From the NCBI GenBank assembly GCA_964564475.1, contig CAZMBM010000010.1:1-28117 (forward strand): a stretch of DNA of 28,117 nt. The letters run 5' to 3'. The notes beneath the pieces were generated by a model. The model ran no database searches. It was not told the DNA's origin and was given only the letters and a program-made list of their open reading frames with translations. Origin of the DNA: CG1-02-35-72 sp964564475. GTDB taxonomy: Bacteria > Bacteroidota > Bacteroidia > Flavobacteriales > Flavobacteriaceae. Within the stretch, counting starts at the first letter, position 1; each line of letters starts with the position of its first letter. This document shows positions 1 to 7,396 of the stretch, one piece after another. Position numbers and translations under genes: made by a program.

Positions 1-1447
1 CATCGCCTTGGTTTTTATTACCCGTCATGCCTATTTCGCTACCGTAATATATTTGTGGAATACCGCGAACGGTGGCAACAAGGCTCATAGCGAGTTTATA
101 TTTGTTAAGATCACCCTTGTAAATTTGGTTAATGCGTTGTGTGTCGTGATTTTCGACAAAAACAAACATATTATAGGGGTTTGGGTACAGGTAATCATTA
201 GCAAAATTATTGTACACTTTAATCATACCCTTATCCCAAGAGGCATTGTCTTCGTTAAAAACCTGTGTTATGGCGTCATATAGGGTAAAGTCCATAACGG
301 CAGGCAAATGTGAATTATAGTTTTGAATGGCGCCTAATTGACTGTCTTTTTGCCAGTAAGCTATTTGCGATTGTTGGTGCATCCACACTTCACCGGCGAT
401 GTTAAAGTTTGGGTATTCGTCGGTTATGGCTTTGGTCCAAGTGGCAATGGCTTCCTTGTCGTTATACGAATACGTATCGACACGAAAACCGTCAAGGTTG
501 GCATATTCTATCCACCAAATAGCATTTTGTGTGAGGTATTTTAACACCAAAGGATTGCTTTGATTTAAATCGGGCATAGTGGTATCAAACCATCCGTCAA
601 CACACAAAAGAAAATCTATTTTTGAAGTATAAGGATCAAATTGTGTGGTCATGCGGTAGTTAGAGCGTTGGAATTTTGGAAATTGGTGAATCCAATTTTT
701 TGTAGGTAAATCTTTTATCATCCAATGCAAACTGCCCCAATGATTTGTAACGTAATCCATTATCAGTTTTAAACCTTTTTTATGAGCTTGTGTGGCCAGA
801 TTTTTATACTCTTGGTTTGTGCCGTAACGGGGATCAATTTTATAGGTATTGGTAATGGCATAACCGTGATATGAATAAGTAGGGAGGTTATCTTCCAGCA
901 AAGGGGTACTCCAAATGGTGGTCGCCCCGAGTTCTTTAATATAATCTAAATGATTGATAATGCCTTGAATATCGCCACCATGACGGCCGCCTTTATTTGT
1001 GCGATTGGCTTTTTCGCTTGTGTTTGATGTCGAATCGTTATTGGGGTTTCCGTTGGCAAAGCGGTCGGGCATCAGTAAATAAATTACATCAGAATTATCA
1101 TAACTTTTGCGTAGTGCCGATTCTTTTTGACGCGCCTTAAGCTCATAAGAATATTTAAAACTTTTTAATTTTGGGTGTGAAAATAACAGTTTAAAGGTTC
1201 CTGTTTGCGCATTAGATAAATCTAAATCTAAAAACAGATAATTCGGATTTTCGGTTTTGATGATTTTTTTTAAAACAACCTGTTTGTTTTTAATTTTGAC
1301 ATTGTACAGATTGATGTTTTCTCCATAAACCATCAATTCGAGCGTTGTATTTTTCATGCCTATCCACCAAAAAGGAGGCTCAACGCGGTTTATTTGCGCT
1401 TGACTACACATTGAAATGAGGAGCAATAAAAAAACTAACTTTTTCAT
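1..1447 (-). CDS. GH13 cyclomaltodextrinase / neopullulanase-like alpha-glucan hydrolase, 3' end outside window
   Basis: Partial: the reading frame runs open from ATG at 1447 to the left edge (482 codons seen). It should hydrolyse maltodextrins or cyclomaltodextrins to maltose and short products, in the role of SusA. An N-terminal signal peptide (MKKLVFLLLL..., probable cut after SQA, about residue 17) is followed by a Cyc-maltodext_N-like domain (VEPPFWWIGMKN at residues 23-34) and a GH13 barrel. All four GH13 regions are visible: DYVTNH (D231-H236), DGFRVD (nucleophile D324), GEVW (acid/base E353) and ENHD (D435). The Cys at residue 14 is not in a good lipobox (Met precedes it), so periplasmic export is more likely than lipidation. 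The start lies 4 nt after the GH65 stop, so it is the last gene seen in the MFS-mutase-phosphorylase operon. Exact specificity (cyclodextrinase, neopullulanase or maltogenic amylase) cannot be told from sequence alone. Confidence 0.9.
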   Translation of the reverse strand, partial: MKKLVFLLLLISMCSQAQINRVEPPFWWIGMKNTTLELMVYGENINLYNVKIKNKQVVLKKIIKTENPNYLFLDLDLSNAQTGTFKLLFSHPKLKSFKYSYELKARQKESALRKSYDNSDVIYLLMPDRFANGNPNNDSTSNTSEKANRTNKGGRHGGDIQGIINHLDYIKELGATTIWSTPLLEDNLPTYSYHGYAITNTYKIDPRYGTNQEYKNLATQAHKKGLKLIMDYVTNHWGSLHWMIKDLPTKNWIHQFPKFQRSNYRMTTQFDPYTSKIDFLLCVDGWFDTTMPDLNQSNPLVLKYLTQNAIWWIEYANLDGFRVDTYSYNDKEAIATWTKAITDEYPNFNIAGEVWMHQQSQIAYWQKDSQLGAIQNYNSHLPAVMDFTLYDAITQVFNEDNASWDKGMIKVYNNFANDYLYPNPYNMFVFVENHDTQRINQIYKGDLNKYKLAMSLVATVRGIPQIYYGSEIGMTGNKNQGD

Positions 1448-1451
1448 ATTT

Positions 1452-3755
1452 CTAAATTTTTACCAAACCTTTTGGATGTACCACAAGTTTCTCGCCATAA
1501 ACTTCTATAGTAATAGATTCGTCAGATTTATTTGTAAACACACAACTTGTTTTAGTTTTATGAACCTTTAAAATAGCTCCTCTGTAATTTATGGTAAAAG
1601 CATAAGATTGCCATTGTTTAGGTATTTGCGGGCTAAAAGACAAAACATTATTAAAAGTACGCATACCGCCAAACCCTTGTACTATTGTCATCCAAGTGCC
1701 TGCCATACTTGTAATATGACAGCCTTCGGCGACTTCGTTATTATAATCGTCTAAGTCAAGACGGGCGGTGCGTAAATACATTTCGTAGGCTTTATCTATT
1801 CGCTTAATTCGTGCGGCTAAAATGGCGTGAATACAAGGAGATAAGGACGATTCGTGAACGGTAAGCGGTTCGTAAAAATCGAAATGTTTGGCAATTGTTT
1901 CTGTGTCAAAATTATTTTCGAACATAAACAATCCCTGTAAAACATCGGCTTGCTTTATATAGCAAGAACGTAAAATACGATCCCAAGACCAGTGCTGATT
2001 TATAGGTCTTTGAGATTTTGGTAAATAACTAACAGGGACAATTTCTTTATCTAAAAAGGCGTCTTGTTGTAAAAACACATCGTAATCTTTGCTAAAAGGC
2101 AGATAAATATTTTGAGCCACTTCGCGCATTTGTTCGGCTTCATTAGCCCCAAAATCAGTTTTATTTAAAACCCGTTTTAAATCTTTAGGATACAGGTTTT
2201 TTAAATATTCGATATTTTCTAGCGTAAAATTAATACACCATTGTGCCAAATAATTGGTGTAAAAATTGTTATTCACATTGTTTTCGTATTCGTTGGGGCC
2301 GGTTACACCTAAAATAACATATTGATTTTTGGCTTTAGAAAAGGTTGTACGTTGATACCAAAACCGGGCCACGGCTATCATAACTTCGAGTCCGTATTTT
2401 GGGATATATTCGTAATCGCCCGAATAGTTCACATAATTATAAATACCGTAAATCATAGCGCCGTTACGGTGAATCTCTTCGAAAGTGATTTCCCACTCGT
2501 TATGACACTCTTCGCCGTTCATTGTAACCATAGGGTACAAAGCGGCTCCATTTGTAAAGCCGAGTTTTTGGGCGTTTTCAATGGCTTTTTTAAGATGATT
2601 ATAGCGATAAAGTAACAGGTTTTGGGCCACATGCTTATCTTTAGTGGCCATATAAAACGGAATGCAATACGCTTCTGTATCCCAATAGGTACTCCCGCCG
2701 TATTTTTCGCCGGTAAAACCTTTTGGACCAATATTTAAACGTGCATCTTCACCCAAATAGGTTTGATTGAGTTGAAAAATATTAAATCGAATAGCTTGTT
2801 GGGCTTTTATATCGCCTTCTATTATTATATCGGCGGTATTCCAAATGGCCGCCCAATCTTGTTTTTGATAGCTCAAGAGGGCGTCGTAACCTAAACCGCG
2901 GGTTTTTTCTAAATTACTTAACGCTACTTTTTGTAAATCGTCTTTTTTATGGTTCATAGACTGAACACAGGTAGCATATTTAAAAAGCGTTAAAGTTTGG
3001 TTTTGTTTAACGTGATGGGTGTATTTAAATTTAACTTTTTTGGGTTTTTTGATTTCTTTGTATGAAATATCTAAAGGTTCTTTATCTAAATAAAGTTCAT
3101 TTGACATAGCCGTACACACATAAAAATTTGTTTTAAGTGTTTTAGAAGTGATAAAAGCGTTCTCATTTGAAGCAGAGGTATTCAAGACCTTCCAAAAATA
3201 TTCGTCGTAATTAGAATCCTGATTAATAATACCTGCGTCAATATAGGGCGAAAAACTTATCTCACCGTCAAAGTTTAGAGGTGTAAGGCTGTATTTTATA
3301 GCACCTACCTCGTTAAACCGTAAACTTAAAAATCGTTTGGCAGTAACTTTTACCGAGTTTAAATTGGGCAGTATTACGGTGAATTCGCGTTTTAACCAAC
3401 CCTCTTTCATATTGAGTTCTTGGTAATAAGAAATAACTTTACAGGTGTTTAAATCTAAAATTTGATTATTAATTTTGACATTTATGCCAATCCAATTAGG
3501 AGCATTGAGAACTTTGGCAAAATAATCGGGATAACCGTTTTTCCACCAACCCACACGTGTTTTATCGGGATAATAAATACCGCCGATATAACTTCCTTGT
3601 AAAGAAGCACCCGAATAGCGTTCTTCGAAATTGGCACGCTGCCCCATTACACCATTGCCTATACTAAAAAGACTTTCTGAAGCCGGAACATCGGCCTTTT
3701 CAAAGTTCTCTATAATTATTGACCAAGGATTAGGGCTTATAAAATCTTTATTCAT
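1452..3755 (-). CDS. malP: GH65 maltose phosphorylase
   Basis: Predicted to phosphorolyse maltose to glucose and beta-D-glucose-1-phosphate in the cytoplasm. At 767 aa it has the usual length for GH65 phosphorylases: N-terminal beta-sandwich (about 10-270), linker, (alpha/alpha)6 catalytic barrel (about 310-690) and small C-terminal beta domain. Visible signatures are TYWDTEAYCIPFY, VTGPNEYENNVNNN with the likely general acid E489 (E487 in the Lactobacillus brevis enzyme), and HESSLSPCIHA, which in the family forms the phosphate pocket. The ATG at 3755 is 2 nt from the stop of the beta-phosphoglucomutase gene, whose substrate is this enzyme's product, which supports maltose phosphorylase. Trehalose, kojibiose or nigerose phosphorylases share the fold, but the surrounding alpha-glucan genes make maltose by far the best guess. 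Confidence 0.9.
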   Translation of the reverse strand: MNKDFISPNPWSIIIENFEKADVPASESLFSIGNGVMGQRANFEERYSGASLQGSYIGGIYYPDKTRVGWWKNGYPDYFAKVLNAPNWIGINVKINNQILDLNTCKVISYYQELNMKEGWLKREFTVILPNLNSVKVTAKRFLSLRFNEVGAIKYSLTPLNFDGEISFSPYIDAGIINQDSNYDEYFWKVLNTSASNENAFITSKTLKTNFYVCTAMSNELYLDKEPLDISYKEIKKPKKVKFKYTHHVKQNQTLTLFKYATCVQSMNHKKDDLQKVALSNLEKTRGLGYDALLSYQKQDWAAIWNTADIIIEGDIKAQQAIRFNIFQLNQTYLGEDARLNIGPKGFTGEKYGGSTYWDTEAYCIPFYMATKDKHVAQNLLLYRYNHLKKAIENAQKLGFTNGAALYPMVTMNGEECHNEWEITFEEIHRNGAMIYGIYNYVNYSGDYEYIPKYGLEVMIAVARFWYQRTTFSKAKNQYVILGVTGPNEYENNVNNNFYTNYLAQWCINFTLENIEYLKNLYPKDLKRVLNKTDFGANEAEQMREVAQNIYLPFSKDYDVFLQQDAFLDKEIVPVSYLPKSQRPINQHWSWDRILRSCYIKQADVLQGLFMFENNFDTETIAKHFDFYEPLTVHESSLSPCIHAILAARIKRIDKAYEMYLRTARLDLDDYNNEVAEGCHITSMAGTWMTIVQGFGGMRTFNNVLSFSPQIPKQWQSYAFTINYRGAILKVHKTKTSCVFTNKSDESITIEVYGEKLVVHPKGLVKI

Positions 3756-3757
3756 TT

Positions 3758-4411
3758 TTAATTTTTTAATAAGGTATTTAAAAAGCTTTTAGATAATTTA
3801 GAAGTGTCTTCCAGTATGTAATCGGCTTTTTTTAATATAGTTTTATCACCTATCCCTACACTTATCATTTTGGCGCGATTTGCGGCTTCAATTCCCGCTT
3901 TAGCATCTTCTATTACCACGCATTGTTGGGGAGGTATTTGTAATTTTTCGGCTGCTTTTAGAAAAACTTCAGGGTTTGGTTTTGTTTGTGTTACTTGATT
4001 ACCATCGACAATAACATCAAAAAATGACGTAATTTCTAATTGTTTTAAAATAGGGATGGCATTCTTGCTGGCAGAACCCAAGGCTATTAGTACATCAGAC
4101 GATTGTAGGTAGTTTAGAGCCTCTGTTATACCGGCCAATATATCTGTCCCGGAAAGTGTTTGGATATAATTTAAGTAATCTTTATTTTTTTGAATTAACA
4201 AATTTTCCTTTTGTGTTTTATTGAGTTTTATACCGCCCCATCCTAAAATTATTTCCAGAGATTCTATACGGCTTACACCTTTTAGCTGTTCGTTTTGTTC
4301 AACAGAAATGTCAAAACCCAAGTTATTGGCCAGTTGTCTCCAAGCCAAATAATGGTATTTGGCTGTGTTGACAATAACGCCGTCTAAATCAAAAATTACT
4401 GCTTTAATCAT
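3758..4411 (-). CDS. pgmB: beta-phosphoglucomutase
   Basis: Converts beta-glucose-1-phosphate, the product of the neighbouring maltose phosphorylase, to glucose-6-phosphate. A 217-aa HAD-superfamily protein with FDLDGV near the N terminus: D8 is the expected phospho-accepting nucleophile and D10 the acid/base. Other hallmarks shared with Lactococcus beta-PGM are NEQLKGVSR in the cap domain, GSASKNA, KPNPEVF (conserved Lys) and VVIEDAKAG (Glu-Asp metal ligands). Residue 15 is Asn where the Lactococcus enzyme has Asp. The gene overlaps the end of the MFS transporter gene by 8 nt and precedes GH65 by 2 nt, so the three are very probably translationally coupled. Assignment is strong because motif set and context agree. 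Confidence 0.93.
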   Translation of the reverse strand: MIKAVIFDLDGVIVNTAKYHYLAWRQLANNLGFDISVEQNEQLKGVSRIESLEIILGWGGIKLNKTQKENLLIQKNKDYLNYIQTLSGTDILAGITEALNYLQSSDVLIALGSASKNAIPILKQLEITSFFDVIVDGNQVTQTKPNPEVFLKAAEKLQIPPQQCVVIEDAKAGIEAANRAKMISVGIGDKTILKKADYILEDTSKLSKSFLNTLLKN

Positions 4412-5939
4412 TTATTTTAATTGAGTGGTTGTCGTCTAAGGTTAGAGAAATAAATGCCGCTATAATCATAGAAATACCTCCTATAAGTAGGGCATATATG
4501 GGTTGACTGTGAAAAAAGGTAGAAACTAAAAAACCCAATATAGAGGCGGCTACCAATTGTGGAATGACAATAAAAAAGTTAAAGACACCCATAAAATAGC
4601 CCATTTTAGCCGGAGGTAAAGACCCTGAAAGCATAGCATAAGGAATAGATAATATGCTAGACCAAGCAATACCAACACCTATCATAGGGAGCCATTCTAA
4701 ATTAAAAGCACTTGGGATTGTGACAAAATAAATAGACATAAGGCCCAATCCGCCGGCTACTAAAGCCAAAAAGTGAGTGAATTTACGACTTGTTTTTTTA
4801 GCGATAACAGGAAGTAAAAAAGCTACCAAAGCGGCAATAATATTGTAATTGGCAAACATTTCACCTACCTGATTAGCACCTATGCCATAAGCCACAGAAG
4901 TAGTATCTGTAGTTTTGTAGATATGCTCTGTTACAGCACCTGTGGTATAAATCCACATAGAAAAAAGGGCAAACCACGAAAAGAATTGAACCACACTGAG
5001 TTGTTTCATAAGCTTTGGCATGGTTTGAAAATCGTTCATTATGCTAATGAAACCGTTTTCAACTTTTTGTCGTTGTTGCATAAGTCCTGATATTACCAAT
5101 GCAAATCCACCCAAACCTATCAGGCCTAAAGTGAGTACATATAAATCTTTCTTTAAATCAAAATAATAAATTAAATACGTACTAATCAATCCAACTAAAA
5201 GGGCAACAATTCCAATTAATAGATGCTTTTTGCCATTTATGATATACCAACTATCTTGATGAAGTTCGTTGTTGTACTTTTCTTTTTTGCCGGCATCTTT
5301 AAAAGCTTTCAATTCCTCTGGAGAGTACTCTTTAGATTTAATTACTGTCCACAGAACTGCTAACAAAAAGGCGGCACCACCTATATAAAATGAGTATTTT
5401 ACAGAGTCGGGGATGATACCTTTTGGCGCGGTATTGGCCACGCCCCAATAGGTTAATATTTTTGGTAGTTTTGAAGCGACATAAGCCCCTATGCCTATAA
5501 AAAAACTTTGCATAGCGAAACCTTTAGTTCTTTGTGCTTCGGGTAAATTGTCACCTACAAAGGCTCTAAAAGGTTCCATAGAAACATTAATAGAAGCATC
5601 CATAATCCAAAGCATCCCGGCTGCAAACCACAACACAGGAGAATTGGGCATAATAATTAAGGCCGCCGAAGCTAAAATGGCTCCTATTAAAAAATAGGGT
5701 CTCCTACGTCCCAGTTTAGGATGCCAGGTTTTGTCACTTAAATAACCTATAATAGGCTGAATAATTAACCCTGTTAAAGGTGCCGCCACCCAAAGAATGG
5801 GAATGTCGTCAATTTTAGCACCGAGGGTTTGAAAAATCCTACTAACATTAGCATTTTGAAGTGCAAACCCCATCTGTATTCCAAGAAACCCGAAACTCAT
5901 GTTCCAAACCTCCCAGAAACTGAGATGTCTTTTTTTCAT
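4404..5939 (-). CDS. MFS sugar transporter, probable maltose importer
   Basis: A 511-aa polytopic inner-membrane protein with about 12 hydrophobic segments. It resembles the sucrose/maltose-type MFS group: N-terminal SFWEVWNMSFGFLGIQMGFAL, then a GYLSDKTWHPKLGRRRPYF loop between TM2 and TM3, which is the MFS signature loop in this branch. A long charged cytoplasmic loop follows TM6 (around residues 205-235). It is the first gene of the operon carrying beta-PGM, GH65 and GH13, so it probably brings maltose (or short maltodextrins) from periplasm to cytoplasm for phosphorolysis. Its ATG follows a leader of about 160 nt downstream of a good TATCTTTG box. Proton symport is expected from the family but not shown by sequence. 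Confidence 0.87.
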   Translation of the reverse strand: MKKRHLSFWEVWNMSFGFLGIQMGFALQNANVSRIFQTLGAKIDDIPILWVAAPLTGLIIQPIIGYLSDKTWHPKLGRRRPYFLIGAILASAALIIMPNSPVLWFAAGMLWIMDASINVSMEPFRAFVGDNLPEAQRTKGFAMQSFFIGIGAYVASKLPKILTYWGVANTAPKGIIPDSVKYSFYIGGAAFLLAVLWTVIKSKEYSPEELKAFKDAGKKEKYNNELHQDSWYIINGKKHLLIGIVALLVGLISTYLIYYFDLKKDLYVLTLGLIGLGGFALVISGLMQQRQKVENGFISIMNDFQTMPKLMKQLSVVQFFSWFALFSMWIYTTGAVTEHIYKTTDTTSVAYGIGANQVGEMFANYNIIAALVAFLLPVIAKKTSRKFTHFLALVAGGLGLMSIYFVTIPSAFNLEWLPMIGVGIAWSSILSIPYAMLSGSLPPAKMGYFMGVFNFFIVIPQLVAASILGFLVSTFFHSQPIYALLIGGISMIIAAFISLTLDDNHSIKIND

Positions 5940-6065
5940 AAATTTTAATTTTACAATAACATCAACACCATTAACAACGATATTAAAGCCATTTTAAACT
6001 CAATTATTAAATTTGATAAAAAACACCATGTAAAAAGACTTAAGGGCCTCTTAGATAGTGAAATG

Positions 6066-6090
6066 CGTGAAGTGTGAAACGTAATAAGTT
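6066..6090. promoter_or_regulatory. 25-bp conserved block, copy 1 (MFS operon leader)
   Basis: This block is 22/25 identical, on the same strand, to 7334-7358 upstream of susC. Its core reads TGTGAAACGTAATAAGTT (6073-6090), preceded by CGTGAAG. It lies downstream of the predicted -7 box of the MFS operon, within the untranslated leader. Conservation of a long non-coding block at both transcription units, in opposite orientation relative to the genes, suggests a common regulator-binding site rather than an RNA element. The binding protein is unknown. Confidence 0.55.
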
Positions 6091-6098
6091 ATTATTAC
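6081..6098. repeat. 18-bp inverted repeat in MFS operon leader
   Basis: Arms GTAATAA (6081-6087) and TTATTAC (6092-6098) are perfect reverse complements around GTTA. The repeat overlaps the end of the 25-bp conserved block and lies just downstream of the expected transcription start of the MFS operon. It could be an operator or a weak leader hairpin; its low GC content makes a stable RNA hairpin less likely. Confidence 0.45.
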
Positions 6099-6105
6099 TA
6101 GGGTG

Positions 6106-6113
6106 CAAAGATA
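6106..6113 (-). promoter_or_regulatory. Bacteroidota -7 box for the MFS-pgmB-malP-GH13 operon
   Basis: Read on the minus strand this is TATCTTTG, a perfect match to the Bacteroidota TAnnTTTG -7 consensus. A TTG occurs 14 nt upstream, closer than the usual 17-23 nt for the -33 element, so the upstream half is uncertain. The implied leader of the transporter mRNA is about 160 nt. Confidence 0.5.
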
Positions 6114-6140
6114 TAAAAATAATTTAACAATAAAATTATT

Positions 6141-7172
6141 TTAAGGTAATGTAGATTCTCTAACTTTAATGTTTGCCGAAATAACTTCTGTTTGAAAGTC
6201 TCCCTGAATTTTATTTTCAATTCTATTGATGAGCATTTCTGTAGCGTGTTTTCCCATAGTATAGCCGTGCTGTGCTACAGTAGTTAAAGACGGTGATGAA
6301 AATTCTGAAATAATACCATCTGTAAAGCCAATAATTTCAATGTCTTGCGGGATTTTTAAGCCACGTTCTTTGGCTATTTTCATAGCTAATGCCGCATACA
6401 ATTCGTTTACGGCAAATATGCCTTTAGGCGGGCTTTTAACAAAAATAATTTTCTTAATCTGTTCGTAAATACCCTTGTGGTCATCGTCGTCTTTGTCAAT
6501 TTTCACAATTAGTGAGTCATCCTGTTTTATGCCAAATTTTTGAAGGGCTTTTGAATAGCCTTTTTTACGTAATTGACCTACTGTAACATAATCGGGCGTT
6601 GTAAGTAAAGCTATTTTTTCACAGCCTCTTTCAAGTAAAAATTTGGTAGCTTTATAGGCGCCTCCTTCGTCGTCTATTATTATTTTATCACAATTTATGG
6701 TTTTCTCAACCCTGTCAAATAACACAAAAGGGACGCTGTTTTCAATGAGCTCGTCAAAGTGTTTAAAGTCTTGAATTTTCTGTGTTTCTTTAGCCAAAGA
6801 AATAAGCAAACCGTCAACACTTCCATTGGCGAGCATTTCAATATTTAGCAATTCTTTATCATAAGATTCGTTAGAGACACAAATCATGATATTATAACCC
6901 CTTTCGTTAGCAATTTTTTCAATTCCTTGAATAACTCTCGAAAAAAAATGGTGAACTATTTCGGGTATAATAACACCAATTACCTGTGTTTTTTGATTGC
7001 GTAATTTTAAAGCGAGACTGTTGGGTTTATAATGATAAAAATCGGCAAAAGCTTTAATGCGTTTTTTAGTAGATTCGCTAATTTCATGACTGTCTTTTAA
7101 GGCTTTAGATACCGTAGATGTTGACACGCCTAGTTCTCTTGCGATATCTTTTATGGTAATTTTTTCTTTCAT
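6141..7172 (-). CDS. LacI-family transcriptional regulator of the alpha-glucan locus
   Basis: A 343-aa protein with an N-terminal LacI helix-turn-helix (TIKDIARELGVSTSTVSKAL, residues about 5-24), a hinge helix around SLALKLR (about 52-58), and a periplasmic-binding-protein-like effector domain starting at VIGVIIPEI (about 64). It sits between the two catabolic units, the usual place for a local regulator. The effector is probably maltose or a related oligosaccharide; this is inferred from context only. A 16-bp LacI-type palindrome lies 89-104 nt upstream of its start, in the divergent region shared with susC, which suggests control of susC and perhaps autoregulation. Not an AraC/hybrid-type SusR as in Bacteroides thetaiotaomicron. 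Confidence 0.92.
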   Translation of the reverse strand: MKEKITIKDIARELGVSTSTVSKALKDSHEISESTKKRIKAFADFYHYKPNSLALKLRNQKTQVIGVIIPEIVHHFFSRVIQGIEKIANERGYNIMICVSNESYDKELLNIEMLANGSVDGLLISLAKETQKIQDFKHFDELIENSVPFVLFDRVEKTINCDKIIIDDEGGAYKATKFLLERGCEKIALLTTPDYVTVGQLRKKGYSKALQKFGIKQDDSLIVKIDKDDDDHKGIYEQIKKIIFVKSPPKGIFAVNELYAALAMKIAKERGLKIPQDIEIIGFTDGIISEFSSPSLTTVAQHGYTMGKHATEMLINRIENKIQGDFQTEVISANIKVRESTLP

Positions 7173-7260
7173 CTTTTGAAATTAGGCTATTTTATGCGAA
7201 ATTTTAATATAGAATTACAAAAAAGCTTGTAAACTGTTGCAAAATACAAAAGTTTTTAAC

Positions 7261-7276
7261 ACGAAAACGGTTTCGT
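7261..7276. promoter_or_regulatory. LacI-type operator palindrome between lacI and susC
   Basis: ACGAAAACGGTTTCGT is a 16-bp imperfect palindrome around a central CpG (two mismatched positions), the pattern recognised by LacI/GalR-family proteins. It lies in the 224-bp divergent region, 121 nt before the susC ATG. A TAAATTTTG at 7283-7291, one base longer than the -7 consensus, starts 7 nt downstream, so a bound protein could overlap the susC promoter. Confidence 0.7.
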
Positions 7277-7333
7277 AAATGCTAAATTTTGATTTCTTAA
7301 TGTTAAGACAAAGTTAAATTTATACATTCACAA

Positions 7334-7358
7334 CGTGAAATGTGAAACTTAGTAAGTT
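7334..7358. promoter_or_regulatory. 25-bp conserved block, copy 2 (upstream of susC)
   Basis: Second copy of the block at 6066-6090. The core is TGTGAAACTTAGTAAGTT (7341-7358), preceded by CGTGAAA. It lies 39 nt before the susC ATG. Part of it overlaps an inverted repeat TTCAC-AAC-GTGAA (7327-7339), and AACTT-AGT-AAGTT is another small inverted repeat inside it. The likely role is as a regulator site or leader element common to both units. Confidence 0.55.
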
Positions 7359-7396
7359 CAGTAAGAAAATTGAAAATTTTAATTAACCTTAAATTC

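Noticed and set aside
8..544. Two plus-strand open frames at the left edge
   Set aside because: They are antisense to the GH13 gene whose four conserved regions all lie in one minus-strand frame.
1404..1406. Cys14 of the GH13 signal peptide as a lipidation site
   Set aside because: The preceding residue is Met, unlike a lipobox; a signal-peptidase I site (SQA-Q) follows directly.
6116..6142. Inverted repeat AAAATAATTT / AAATTATTTT at the lacI stop as a terminator
   Set aside because: It is made only of A and T pairs, would be unstable, and overlaps the upstream part of the MFS promoter; chance symmetry in AT-rich DNA is likely.
7370..7396. Upstream TTG start extending the SusC-like protein by nine residues
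   Set aside because: The extension puts extra residues ahead of a clean signal peptide that begins at ATG 7397.
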